The notes below the pieces were generated by a model, which was not told where the DNA came from, made no database searches, and saw only the letters and a program-made list of their open reading frames with translations. Position numbers and translations under genes: made by a program. A stretch of DNA of 64,000 nt, from positions 62,001 to 126,000 of the forward strand of contig NZ_PDUD01000025.1 of NCBI RefSeq assembly GCF_002646595.1, given 5' to 3'. Of the stretch, positions 9,187-17,760 are shown in pieces. This DNA is from Flavilitoribacter nigricans DSM 23189 = NBRC 102662 (lineage in GTDB: Bacteria; Bacteroidota; Bacteroidia; Chitinophagales; Saprospiraceae). The stretch's first letter is position 1. Every line of letters starts with the position of its first letter.

Positions 9187-11565
9187 CTACCGCTTTACCG
9201 TTACCCGTAACGCTTTCAGGCCCTGCACACTTTGCAGTTTGTTGATCTCGAGGTCTTCCACCTCGTCCTCGATATAGTCTTCGTGCTTCAGGAACTCGAT
9301 GTAGCGGAGGTATTCCTGCCGGTCTTTTTCCTGGAGGTAGACAATGGCCACTTTTCCGGCCTGCGTCAGTCGCTCCTCCGTACCGTTGATGGTAGCTTTG
9401 TCGATCCGTTTTTTCAGGATCTCGTAGCGTACGTTATAAGCGCCGTCTACGTCAAACTGCTTTTCATCCATCCGGAAGCGAATGGACAGCGAGTTGGTAT
9501 AGGCAAAGATCAGCTGAGCGGTCACCAGCGGGACTTCCAGCTTCGTCTGCAGGTTATCGACAATACGGGTGATCTCGCACATGTGGATCATTTGCCACAG
9601 GCGGAAATTTTGCAGGTGCATTTCGCTGAAAACTCCCCGGCGCAGGAGGGACTGTCCCAGGTATAGGTCATACTCCACGCCGTCCGTCTTGTATTTTTCA
9701 AAATAGTGGGGTAGCAGGCGTTGCATTTCCTGCTGTTCCTTTTCCAGGTATTTACTGATGGTCCGGTTGATCATGGCCACACTGTCCTCGTAGGCGCGGC
9801 GTTTTTTGTAAACGATATTGAATTCCGGATCGAGACGGCCGAAATAGGTAGCGATAAAGCCGGATAGTTCCCCGTGGTTGTGGCTGATCTGGCGGAATAT
9901 GGGGTGTACTTCACCCTGCAGCAGTTCGATGATCCGCGATTCGTCGCTCGAATTAAATTCGCCATCGAGCGTTTTCAGGTCCTGCTCGATATACATCCGC
10001 AATTGCTGCAGCAGCGGATAGCGGATCACTTCCAGACACTTTTTAATGGTGTGGTTGGCCAATTGCAGATTGGTGCGCATATCCGCCTGGATGGCATCAT
10101 TACGCGTGTCCGAGGAGCCGACGATATCGGCCTGTCCGTAGAGTGGGTACACATCATCGAACAGGATGGACGGCGGCTCTTTGCTGATATCCTTTTCCCG
10201 GTTTTCCAGGATACTGAAGGCGTTCTCAATGAATTTCCATTCCACACTGGGGTGAACGGCGGTATATTTCTCCCGGATGATGGCCTCGATCCGGTTATCC
10301 ACTTCATCCCGGCTACGCTCAACGGCCATAGCGAACAGATCGACGATCTGCTTGAATTTCAATTCGATAAAGGAGTGGATCTGAAAGGGGCGGGGAGAGC
10401 CGATCTCCAGGATGCCAATGATATTTCCCTTCTTGTTTTTCAGGGGCGCAACGATGATACTCTTGATCCCTTCGGAGATGAGATCCTTTTCGATCGGGGT
10501 TTTGTTGGATACGGATTCAAGATCCTCAATGAGTAGTATTTCCCGGTATTTACATACTTTTTCGTAAATGGAATTGGTGTTGGCGTCATTGAGTAAACAC
10601 TCGTGCTTATGGGCCAGAAAATCAAAGCGGATCCGGTAGCGATGACTCACGGCCTGCTCCATGGGGTAATCGATAGCGGTGATACCCATACGGAGGTCCG
10701 GCTGTCGGAAATAAGTGCGCAGCAGCGATTCTAGTTTTTCGACGTTTTCCTGCCCCATTACGGCGTCCTGCCCCAGCAAATGGAATTTGATCCGAGACAG
10801 GGATTCCTCCTCGGTAATGTCGGTGAGTTGCCCGACCATAAAACCGTGGAAAGCAAAGTTTTCCGGAGGGAGGTACTTCAGCCACAGATTGATATCGTAA
10901 ATATTACTGAGCAACTCATTGATCTGCTGCTGGCTCAGGGGCTTGAGTGGCTTGGTGGCCTCAATTTCAATAAAATCGAGGTCGACTATGGTTTTGAAAT
11001 AGCGGGTCAGATTCGTATCCTCTTCATTGACTGTCAGTGAGATCAACTGATCATCTTCGATCTCCTGATCGTAGAAGCGATTCAGAATAAAGGTGCAGGC
11101 CTTGATCACATTAGCGCAATACATCTTATCCATTCCGCCCGGAAGAATGAGGTTGACCTCATTATTCTTCATCATTTTCTGGAGAGCGGGCGTAAAATAG
11201 ATCGGCTCCATGGAAAAAGGTGGAGATATCTTCGCCAGTCTTTTATCGCGTCCGGCCGGCGGGATGAGAAAAAGCATCATCATCTCCGCGATCTCCATAT
11301 TCTTCTTGATCACACTGATATCCTGGATCGGTTCCCGGAATTCGGGAGCTTCTTCCAGACGGTCCAGAATGGCCTGCGCCAGGAAGGCCTCACTTTGATT
11401 TCCATCTTTGGCCCGCTTCTCGATCAATTTGATCAATGGGATCATGCTGAAATGCGATTTGAACGGCAATTCCTTCATGCCCATTTCCTTAAAGAGGTCA
11501 CCATCAGCCGTATAGCGGATGTTTTCCGTCTTCGTAGGAGGGGTCATATTTATGGTCATTTCCAT
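9187..11565 (-). CDS. Large cytoplasmic GAF-domain protein of unknown function
   Basis: A 792-residue soluble protein with no signal peptide or membrane segment. The section around residues 330-420 (EILLIEDLES, ISEGIKSIIVAPLKNKKGNIIGILEIGS, FAMAVERSRDEV) is a recognisable GAF sensor domain. The N-terminal 270 residues and C-terminal 370 residues are alpha-helical-looking and I do not recognise them. No histidine kinase, cyclase or output domain is visible, so it may act as a scaffold or ligand-binding regulator. Large GAF proteins of this layout occur in Bacteroidota and lack an assigned role. It is divergently transcribed from the GbsR-type regulator, with about 155 bases between them, which could be a shared control region. 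Confidence 0.75.
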   Translation of the reverse strand: MEMTINMTPPTKTENIRYTADGDLFKEMGMKELPFKSHFSMIPLIKLIEKRAKDGNQSEAFLAQAILDRLEEAPEFREPIQDISVIKKNMEIAEMMMLFLIPPAGRDKRLAKISPPFSMEPIYFTPALQKMMKNNEVNLILPGGMDKMYCANVIKACTFILNRFYDQEIEDDQLISLTVNEEDTNLTRYFKTIVDLDFIEIEATKPLKPLSQQQINELLSNIYDINLWLKYLPPENFAFHGFMVGQLTDITEEESLSRIKFHLLGQDAVMGQENVEKLESLLRTYFRQPDLRMGITAIDYPMEQAVSHRYRIRFDFLAHKHECLLNDANTNSIYEKVCKYREILLIEDLESVSNKTPIEKDLISEGIKSIIVAPLKNKKGNIIGILEIGSPRPFQIHSFIELKFKQIVDLFAMAVERSRDEVDNRIEAIIREKYTAVHPSVEWKFIENAFSILENREKDISKEPPSILFDDVYPLYGQADIVGSSDTRNDAIQADMRTNLQLANHTIKKCLEVIRYPLLQQLRMYIEQDLKTLDGEFNSSDESRIIELLQGEVHPIFRQISHNHGELSGFIATYFGRLDPEFNIVYKKRRAYEDSVAMINRTISKYLEKEQQEMQRLLPHYFEKYKTDGVEYDLYLGQSLLRRGVFSEMHLQNFRLWQMIHMCEITRIVDNLQTKLEVPLVTAQLIFAYTNSLSIRFRMDEKQFDVDGAYNVRYEILKKRIDKATINGTEERLTQAGKVAIVYLQEKDRQEYLRYIEFLKHEDYIEDEVEDLEINKLQSVQGLKALRVTVKR

Positions 11566-11720
11566 AGTCTATAGAATTATTCTCCTTAAAAACAACAAAA
11601 AGCACGGAAAAGATGAGTCAGGCGGTCTACAATTAAAGTTTTGGCTATTAGTGGAATAGAATGGAAAAATGGCTAACTTAGCTTTTCACTATTTTCAGTT
11701 CATTTTGAAACTTACCGTAC

Positions 11721-12221
11721 ATGACGTTGGAAGAAGGCAAAGAGAAGTTCATTCAGTCCTGGGGAGCACTGGGATCGAGTTGGGGCATCAACCGGACAAT
11801 GGCGCAGATACACGCCTTATTGCTCGTGTCTCCGGAGGCTTTATGTGCCGATGACATCATGGACGAACTACAGATCTCCCGCGGTAATGTCAACATGAAT
11901 CTGCGGGCTCTGATCGACTGGGGACTGGTCTACAAAGAATTGAAAACCGGTGAACGCCGGGAATATTTTGTAGCCGAAAAGGACATGTGGGAAGTAGTGA
12001 AAAATATAATCGTGCAGCGGAAAAAGAAAGAACTGGAACCCATGTTGAGGGTGCTGGATGATCTGGCAAAGGTGGAAGAGGACAGCCCCGAAGCTAAAGA
12101 GTTTGCCGAAGTGATCCGCGATATCAAATTGTTCTCCAGTAAGGCGGACTCCACCCTGGATACGCTGACCCGGGCCGATTCAAACTGGTTTGTCGGGACT
12201 TTCATGAAAATGATCCGCTAA
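11721..12221 (+). CDS. GbsR/MarR-type winged-helix transcriptional regulator
   Basis: A 166-residue protein. Residues about 20-90 form a winged helix: NRTMAQIHALLLVSPEALCADDIMDELQISRGNVNMNLRALIDWGLVYKE, with the recognition helix at SRGNVNMNLRAL, followed by the wing (GERREYF). The GxNRTxAQIHALL start is typical of the GbsR branch of MarR regulators, whose best-known member controls glycine betaine synthesis. The C-terminal half is helical and probably dimerises. The gene is divergent from the GAF-domain protein and is followed by a hairpin terminator. The target genes cannot be told from sequence; the adjacent GAF gene is the simplest candidate. Confidence 0.85.
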   Translation: MTLEEGKEKFIQSWGALGSSWGINRTMAQIHALLLVSPEALCADDIMDELQISRGNVNMNLRALIDWGLVYKELKTGERREYFVAEKDMWEVVKNIIVQRKKKELEPMLRVLDDLAKVEEDSPEAKEFAEVIRDIKLFSSKADSTLDTLTRADSNWFVGTFMKMIR

Positions 12222-12226
12222 AAAGC

Positions 12227-12262
12227 GAAAAGCCGCACAACCCGAAGGTCTGACGGCTTTTC
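12227..12262. terminator. Hairpin between convergent gbsR-like and serA genes
   Basis: A 9-bp stem GAAAAGCCG / CGGCTTTTC with an 18-base loop starts 5 bases past the stop of the regulator gene. The A and T tracts in the stem let it work in either direction, though the trailing T-run is short. Confidence 0.55.
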
Positions 12263-12328
12263 ATTCCCATTTATTTCGTAGGTAAATCCAATACCCGGCA
12301 CCGGTGATCCGGTACCCGGCATAGTCCT

Positions 12329-13288
12329 TTATTTATCATCACCAAAGAACGCCAGGATCTTGTCGGCAAGCTCCAGACCGATGTTGGCCTGTGCTTCTAC
12401 CGTAGATGCTCCGATGTGCGGCGTAACGGACACCTTCGGGTGTTCGACCAGGGCCCGCAGGGGAGTGGGTTCGTTCTCAAAAACGTCCAGACCGGCACCG
12501 GCTACCTGACCTTCGTTCAGGGCTTCTACCAGCGCCTGTTCTTCCACAATACCTCCACGGGCAGTGTTGACGATGATCACGTTGTTCTTCATTCTGGCAA
12601 ACTCCTCTTTACCGAGCAGCGGCTTGCCAATACCCGGAACGTGGAAAGTGATGAAATCGGCATGAGTTAGGGCATCTTCCCAGTCGACGGTTTCTACGGT
12701 TACCTTCAGGCTGAGGTTGGAAGGCTCGTAAAGCGTAATGTCGATATCGGCAGAATCAACCATGGGGTCGGTAGGCATAACGCGCATACCCAGGGCCAGA
12801 CCGATACGGGCAACTTCCTGGCCGATACGGCCAAAACCGACGATCGCCAGGGTTTTACCGCGTAGTTGAACGCCGCTGGAATAATTTTTCTTCAGTTGTT
12901 TGAAATCCGCATCGGCGGCACGCATCTGATAGTTGGACTGATGTACCAGGCGAGCGAGATTAAACATGTGGGTAAAGGCCAGTTCGGCAACCGCTTTGGA
13001 GGAAGCCGCCGGGGTATTGAATACCGCCAGACCTTTTTCTTTTGCATATTGGTGGTCGACATTATCGAGGCCCACACCGGCCCGCGCGATCACTTTCAGG
13101 TTGGGGCATTTGTCGATCAGATCTTTGCGGATCTTGGTAGCACTCCGAACGATCACTACATCGTATTCCGGAAGCTTGTCGGCCAGTTGGTCCTGCGGGA
13201 TCTTATCCGTGTCGACCTGGTAGCCGGCTTCTTCTAAAAGGGTTTTACCATCGGGATGAATCCCATCATTGGCTAATATCTTGATCAT
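12329..13288 (-). CDS. serA: D-3-phosphoglycerate dehydrogenase (ACT-less form)
   Basis: A 319-residue D-isomer-specific 2-hydroxyacid dehydrogenase. It has the substrate-side motif ARAGVGLDNVD, the NAD-binding VGFGRIGQEVAR, and the catalytic Arg-Glu-His set in NTARGGIVEE and TPHIGAST. It oxidises 3-phosphoglycerate to 3-phosphohydroxypyruvate, the first step of serine synthesis. It lacks the C-terminal ACT domain of E. coli SerA, so serine feedback through ACT is not expected; short forms like this are common in Bacteroidota. A TATCTTTC box at 13319-13326 (minus strand) may be its -7 element. serC and serB are not in the window, but a DUF1015 gene, which often travels with serine genes in this phylum, lies far away at 35628. 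Confidence 0.88.
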   Translation of the reverse strand: MIKILANDGIHPDGKTLLEEAGYQVDTDKIPQDQLADKLPEYDVVIVRSATKIRKDLIDKCPNLKVIARAGVGLDNVDHQYAKEKGLAVFNTPAASSKAVAELAFTHMFNLARLVHQSNYQMRAADADFKQLKKNYSSGVQLRGKTLAIVGFGRIGQEVARIGLALGMRVMPTDPMVDSADIDITLYEPSNLSLKVTVETVDWEDALTHADFITFHVPGIGKPLLGKEEFARMKNNVIIVNTARGGIVEEQALVEALNEGQVAGAGLDVFENEPTPLRALVEHPKVSVTPHIGASTVEAQANIGLELADKILAFFGDDK

Positions 13289-13572
13289 TTTTTACAGCAT
13301 TTTTGTAAGCAGTGCAAAGAAAGATAAATTATGAGCGATCTGAAATGGTTTAGGCATTAAAATTGTCAGGATAGGATCAATAATTGGCGCTAAGTCCAAT
13401 GTCTAAGAGACGGCAATGCAGGTTCTGGTTCCGATGAAAAACCGCAATTTGTGGTCCGTGAGGAGTTTTGAAACGTCTCTAAAAATGGTAGCTTTTTGGA
13501 AAGGGAGCTCTGGGATCTGGGAGTATATTAATTTGGCTGCTATTCTATCGCTGCAATCTGAGAAACCGGGGA
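13289..13572. other. Intergenic stretch between serA start and a secreted-protein gene
   Basis: No open reading frame here resembles a gene. The stretch holds the upstream region of serA and a weak long-range inverted repeat (AGAGACG at 13406-13412 with CGTCTCT at 13474-13480). I see no tRNA or other known RNA. Confidence 0.5.
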
Positions 13573-13610
13573 AAAGACTTTCTAAGCGCTAGGCGGCTTA
13601 GAAAGTCTTT
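13573..13610 (-). terminator. Hairpin after the small secreted-protein gene
   Basis: A perfect 14-bp stem (13573-13586 with 13597-13610) and a ten-base loop lies just past the stop codon of the minus-strand gene that ends at 13621. The T tract is short (within the stem end). Confidence 0.65.
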
Positions 13611-13620
13611 AAAAATATTA

Positions 13621-14091
13621 TTAGTTCGCTTTTTCAACCACCGTTGGGAAGGTCACTTCGGTGTAGTGGTTGAATTTCCGCGCGCCTTTCAGGGCAAATT
13701 TGTGATTGCGCGCAAAACTAGAGAAAAAGGCAGATAATTCCTGCTTTTCCTTCTCTGTAAAGTTTCTGGAATCCGGACGCAGCAGATAACCGATGTGATC
13801 GATTGATCCGTCAGGCGACCAGAAGACCTGCAAAAAGGCCTGTACACCTTTGAGGTCGTAGTTGATCTTAGCGGCGTAAGCGTCTACTTCTTTCATGAGA
13901 CCTACCCACTGGTCAAAAGCTTTGGTCATGTCAAAACCGGCGGCTTCCAGCAATGACTGATTGTAGTCCTGGGTAAGTTGTTCGTAAGCTTTTTCGTTTA
14001 CCGTGCCCAGTTCAAAAGCCGCAGGTAGTTGCTCCTGGCCAAAAAGTCCTGTAAAAGAAAACAAGACGCATAGGGATACAATGAATTTCAT
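13621..14091 (-). CDS. Small secreted protein of unknown function
   Basis: I place the start at the ATG at 14091, which opens a clear signal peptide (MKFIVSLCVLFSFTGLFGQ); a start 6 codons upstream only adds a charged extension. The mature part of about 137 residues is a mixed alpha/beta protein with no cysteines and no motif I recognise. Its end (KFNHYTEVTFPTVVEKAN) reads like a folded domain, not a sorting signal. A TATTTTTG box just upstream (minus strand) could be its -7 element. It is transcribed alone between serA and the cvpA-like gene, with its own terminator. Export to the periplasm or surface is likely; no function is proposed. Confidence 0.7.
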   Translation of the reverse strand: MKFIVSLCVLFSFTGLFGQEQLPAAFELGTVNEKAYEQLTQDYNQSLLEAAGFDMTKAFDQWVGLMKEVDAYAAKINYDLKGVQAFLQVFWSPDGSIDHIGYLLRPDSRNFTEKEKQELSAFFSSFARNHKFALKGARKFNHYTEVTFPTVVEKAN

Positions 14092-14214
14092 ATTTCTTTT
14101 TTTTTGCAAAAATACTATAGAAAAACAATTGAAACGTCGAATACTTAAACTTATTTTCTAATCCGTCTACGAAGTAGGTGACTCTTGCTCATGTACTTAG
14201 TCCATATATAGCCT

Positions 14215-14222
14215 TATCTTTG
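14215..14222 (+). promoter_or_regulatory. -7 box (TATCTTTG) for the CvpA-like gene
   Basis: TATCTTTG matches the Bacteroidota TAnnTTTG -7 box, 68 bases before the ATG at 14291. No well-spaced TTTG -33 box is evident. Confidence 0.5.
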
Positions 14223-14290
14223 TCGAAAAAAGAAGGAGATTAACCAAAATTAGATTTAATATTGAAACTTCAATAAAAGCGCTTTAGCTC

Positions 14291-14908
14291 ATGGCAATTG
14301 ATATTATGTGCGCGATGATGGCTTTGTATGGTTTTTACCTGGGATATTCCCGGGGGATCATCAAAACCGTTTTCACAGTACTCTCTATATTTTTCGGGGT
14401 CGTTGCAGCTGCCAAGTTCGGGCCGGCTATGACGGAATTCCTGCAATCTGCATTCAATTACTACAATCCATTGATGTTTGTGGCGGGACTGATGCTGGCC
14501 TTTATCCTTACGATGGCCCTGATCCGCCTGTTGGCGAACGGCCTGGAAGGAATACTGGAAACAGCCAACATCAATTTCATCAACCAGACCCTGGGCGGTG
14601 CGGTACTTTCGCTGGCACTGGTGGCCGTTTTTAGCTTACTGGTACTGTTCGGAGACCGGGCTCATATCATCGACCGCCAGACCAAGCAGGATTCGGTAAC
14701 CTATCCCATTTTGGAGAAAATGCCGGACAAACTGTTGCAGGTCGGCAAACTGGTCCGTCCGGTATTTACGGATTTCTGGAACTACTCTGTAGACTTTATG
14801 GATCGGCTGGAACGGATGAACAACATGGAAACCACCGAATCGGATAATATCTTTGACATTGAGGAAGACGACAATGATAATGACCGGTATAACACCAACA
14901 ACCGATAA
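14291..14908 (+). CDS. CvpA-family inner-membrane protein
   Basis: A 205-residue membrane protein with four hydrophobic segments (about 5-25, 28-45, 60-82 and 100-122), the layout of the CvpA/colicin V production family. The first loop has the family-like GYSRGIIKTVF stretch. The C-terminal 80 residues are hydrophilic and end in an acidic, Asn-rich tail (EEDDNDNDRYNTNNR) unlike the shorter E. coli protein. CvpA homologues are linked to envelope homeostasis and colicin V export; no specific reaction is known. It is a single gene with its own promoter box. Confidence 0.82.
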   Translation: MAIDIMCAMMALYGFYLGYSRGIIKTVFTVLSIFFGVVAAAKFGPAMTEFLQSAFNYYNPLMFVAGLMLAFILTMALIRLLANGLEGILETANINFINQTLGGAVLSLALVAVFSLLVLFGDRAHIIDRQTKQDSVTYPILEKMPDKLLQVGKLVRPVFTDFWNYSVDFMDRLERMNNMETTESDNIFDIEEDDNDNDRYNTNNR

Positions 14909-14992
14909 ACATGATACAGTGGAAATATGCCGGATGAAGCATGATCGGATCGACTTTATCTGCAGCCGAAAATACGATATCCACGCTTAGAT

Positions 14993-15117
14993 CCTATCCA
15001 AAAACCATCTATTGAACCTCATTTCCTCCTTCCGTAGCGCTGCTACGAAACTCGAAAATGACTTCGTGAGCACCCAAATCTGGTTATTTTCGACAGCAAA
15101 AACGGTTTCTGGATAGG
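14993..15117. repeat. MITE-like element, copy 1 (125 bp)
   Basis: The ends are inverted repeats: CCTATCCAAAAACC at the left and GGTTTCTGGATAGG at the right, 14 bases with one mismatch. Inside are a perfect short hairpin CGTAGC-GCT-GCTACG (15033-15047) and a longer one pairing CGAAAATGAC with GTTATTTTCG (one G-U-type change). A second copy lies at 38815-38970. There is no coding potential, so it fits a non-autonomous transposable element or a dispersed structured RNA. Confidence 0.75.
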
Positions 15118-15161
15118 CTCTTAGCCATCTTGACGATTGAAACCCGCAGCACAGCGGTTGC

Positions 15162-15212
15162 AAAAAAAAAAAAGGCGGCGGAACTGCAATGACAGTTCCG
15201 CCGCCTTTTTTT
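15162..15212. terminator. Strong bidirectional intrinsic terminator
   Basis: A GC-rich 13-bp stem (GGCGGCGGAACTG at 15174-15186 with its complement at 15193-15205) is flanked by an A12 tract on the left and a T7 tract on the right. It terminates the peroxidase gene on the minus strand and can also stop plus-strand readthrough. Confidence 0.93.
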
Positions 15213-15227
15213 GTCCGGGCCGGAAGT

Positions 15228-16454
15228 TTATTTCCAGAACGGATCGCTGAAGCGCTCGTCGTAGATCAGTTCTTGGTCCGTAAGTGTACGCAGGAAGGCC
15301 AGAAGGGCTGATTTTTCCTCCTGACTGAAATTAAAGCGTACGGGCTGATCCGTTTGCATCGGATCGCGCAGGCGGAAATCCAGGTTCGGATGCATGTTTA
15401 CGCCTTCGCTGTAGTGATCGATGACTTCTTCCAGCGTAGCGAAACGACCGTCGTGCATGTAGGGGCCTGTAATGGCTACATTTCTCAGGAAAGGCACTTT
15501 GAATTTACCTTCATCCGAGGCAACATTGGTAATGCCGCCTACACCCAGATCATTATCGCGGATCTCCAGTCCGTTGTGGGCAACCCGTTCGGCCTGGTTT
15601 GACATATCCGCACCGTGGCAGGAGGAGCAATTGTTGTTGAATAGCTGCTTACCCAGATTCTCCTGTTGGGTGTAATTAAGGAATTCGGAGAAGGGGGTAT
15701 TGTGCTGATTCATACCTTCGTCAAATTTCGTTTTGGTGGAAACGAAAGAGTTGACAAATTCCTGCAGCGATTCCAGGATCCGGTCCTCGGTAACGACGGG
15801 TACGCCGAAAGCCTTACGGAACAAAACCTGATAATAATCTTCTTTTTGCAATTTTGCGGCCAGCTCGCCGAGGTCCATACCCATTTCCACTTTGTCCTGA
15901 ATGGTCTGACGGCTTTGTTCGGCGATGGTCAGCGCACGATCATCCCAGAAGAAACCGGCGGAAGTAGACGCTTTGAAGTCCACGTCGTTGGAAGCCACGT
16001 TGACCAGTGTATTGCCGTTTACATCGGCCGTTCCGTAGGAAGACTGGAAATTGGCTGTAGCGGCCAGGGCCTGCGAGTTCCGTTTGGTCAATTCACCGTT
16101 AAAGCCTTCACTTTTGGCAACATCATCGGAGAAGGCCAGGCTTTGCTGGTGGCAACTGGCGCAGGATACCGAATTGTTTGCCGACAACTTGGTGTCGTAG
16201 AATAATACTCTACCCAGAAGCGCTTTGGTGTCACTGAGTTCCGGGGCCTGCATCCCGGTAAACTTCATGTGCGGAGCCAAAGTGGCCTGGTAGTCGATCT
16301 GATCGTTGGGAATGTTCAATACACGTTCCAGAACCGCGTAATCGGCCGGATCGTAAAAGCGGGTGGTGATTTCTTCCTGATCTTTAATGCAGGACGAGAG
16401 CAGCGTTGCCAGCATCAGGGACGAGAGCAGAAATCTGGTAAATTTAGTTGCCAT
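15228..16454 (-). CDS. Di-haem cytochrome c peroxidase family lipoprotein
   Basis: A 408-residue protein with a lipoprotein signal (LATLLSSC, Cys22) and two haem c attachment sites, CASCH (98-102) and CSSCH (276-280), the pattern of the CcpA/MauG family. The N-terminal domain contains LGRVLFYDTKLSANNSVSCASCH, typical of the bacterial peroxidases, and the C-terminal domain has the PFLRNVAITGPYMHDGR segment. It would reduce hydrogen peroxide with electrons from small cytochromes, anchored in the periplasm or on the surface. Many Bacteroidota paralogues are of the MauG-like kind, so the true substrate is open. It is a single gene ending at a strong terminator. Confidence 0.88.
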   Translation of the reverse strand: MATKFTRFLLSSLMLATLLSSCIKDQEEITTRFYDPADYAVLERVLNIPNDQIDYQATLAPHMKFTGMQAPELSDTKALLGRVLFYDTKLSANNSVSCASCHQQSLAFSDDVAKSEGFNGELTKRNSQALAATANFQSSYGTADVNGNTLVNVASNDVDFKASTSAGFFWDDRALTIAEQSRQTIQDKVEMGMDLGELAAKLQKEDYYQVLFRKAFGVPVVTEDRILESLQEFVNSFVSTKTKFDEGMNQHNTPFSEFLNYTQQENLGKQLFNNNCSSCHGADMSNQAERVAHNGLEIRDNDLGVGGITNVASDEGKFKVPFLRNVAITGPYMHDGRFATLEEVIDHYSEGVNMHPNLDFRLRDPMQTDQPVRFNFSQEEKSALLAFLRTLTDQELIYDERFSDPFWK

Positions 16455-16890
16455 GGTAGAGAGGTTAGTTAGGAAAAGTGATGTTTATAATAAAAACCAC
16501 AATTCGATGAAAAAGGGTTGGGTGCCTTCGTCTAAAAAATTGAATTAGAGTTAAATAGGCACACTCTATAAAGCTAATCATTTTTTTTACCATTTGCATT
16601 CGGCGACGATAATTTTAACTTTAAATGTCGTTTATTTACCTTCGCAGGCGGAAAAATTTAAACCGGAAGGGGTTTGAAACACATTATGGAGGGTATGCAA
16701 GTGTAATTTTGGGTTCCGCCGCGGTAAAAAGATGAAGCAGATCCTGATCCGGATAACGGATTTACGGGAGACTGCAGTTAACTTTTTTACCCGAATGCGG
16801 CATCACGAAGCTCATGCGCCACCCGCATCCTGATTTTTCGAGCTCATGCCGGTAACTGTTGTAGATTCATACATAAAACCAATTACAATT
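16455..16890. other. 436-base gap before fabG
   Basis: This divergent intergenic region between the peroxidase gene and fabG holds no supported gene. TACCTTCG at 16637-16644 is a weak -7-like box; if used it would give fabG a leader of about 240 bases. I see no known riboswitch fold or RNA gene. Confidence 0.4.
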
Positions 16891-17637
16891 ATGTCATTAT
16901 TAGCCGATAAAGTGGCACTGATCACGGGTGGTTCCCGGGGGATCGGCGCAGCGATTGCCTTGCGTTTTGCTGAGGAGGGAGCGGCCGTAGCCTTCACTTA
17001 CCGATCTTCTGCCGAAAAAGCGAAAGCCGTGGAAGCCGAGCTGGCGGCCAAAGGCGTGCAGGCCAAAGGATACCAGTCGGATGCCGGCTCCTTTGAGCAG
17101 GCGGAGCAACTGGTGAAATCAGTACTGGAAGATTTCGGAAAGATCGATGTGCTGGTTAACAATGCAGGGATCACGCGCGATAATCTGATGTTGCGGATGA
17201 CGGAAGAACAGTGGGATGAAGTAATTGCCACCAACCTGAAGTCTATCTTTAACCTCACCAAACAGGTGGTTCGGCCGATGATGAAAAATCGCGGCGGATC
17301 CATTATCAATATGAGTTCCATTGTCGGGGTGACCGGAAATGCCGGACAGGCCAACTACGCCGCGTCCAAAGCGGGGATCATCGGTTTCAGCAAATCCATC
17401 GCCAAGGAAATGGGATCGAGAAATCTGCGCTGTAACGTGATCGCACCGGGTTTTATCGAGACCGATATGACCGACGAGCTGGATGAAAAGACCAAAGCCG
17501 ACTATCTGACCAACATTCCACTGAAAAGGTTGGGTAAAGGCAAGGAGATCGCGGACGCCTGCGTATTCCTGGGCTCGGATATGTCTACTTACGTGACCGG
17601 ACAGGTACTGAGCGTGTGCGGTGGCTTAAATACCTGA
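16891..17637 (+). CDS. fabG: 3-oxoacyl-[ACP] reductase
   Basis: A 248-residue short-chain dehydrogenase. The ATG at 16891 (MSLLADKVALITGG) is chosen over one 15 codons upstream because family members start here. The TGGSRGIG cofactor loop, NNAG, the catalytic Ser-Tyr-Lys (NMSSI...YAASKAG) and the C-terminal VLSVCGG are present. It reduces 3-oxoacyl-ACP with NADPH in fatty-acid elongation. The ITRDNLMLRM stretch is characteristic of true FabG and not other SDRs. The rest of the fab cluster is absent here, so it is either the housekeeping copy in isolation or a paralogue. A terminator shared with the convergent co-chaperone gene follows. Confidence 0.9.
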   Translation: MSLLADKVALITGGSRGIGAAIALRFAEEGAAVAFTYRSSAEKAKAVEAELAAKGVQAKGYQSDAGSFEQAEQLVKSVLEDFGKIDVLVNNAGITRDNLMLRMTEEQWDEVIATNLKSIFNLTKQVVRPMMKNRGGSIINMSSIVGVTGNAGQANYAASKAGIIGFSKSIAKEMGSRNLRCNVIAPGFIETDMTDELDEKTKADYLTNIPLKRLGKGKEIADACVFLGSDMSTYVTGQVLSVCGGLNT

Positions 17638-17691
17638 TGCCAGGTATCAGTAAGCAAAAGTCTGTATACTCGTTCAGGCAGAAAATAAAAA

Positions 17692-17730
17692 AGGTGGAAA
17701 TCCGGCCCTTGCGGCCGGTATTTTCCACCT
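17692..17730. terminator. Bidirectional terminator between fabG and the DnaJ-like gene
   Basis: A long stem (AGGTGGAAA...TCCGGCC with GGCCGG...TTTCCACCT, 17692-17730) lies between the convergent stops. An A-rich tract on its left supplies the T-run for the minus-strand transcript. Confidence 0.8.
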
Positions 17731-17760
17731 GTCTAATTTATCCCATGAACTTTATCTGTA

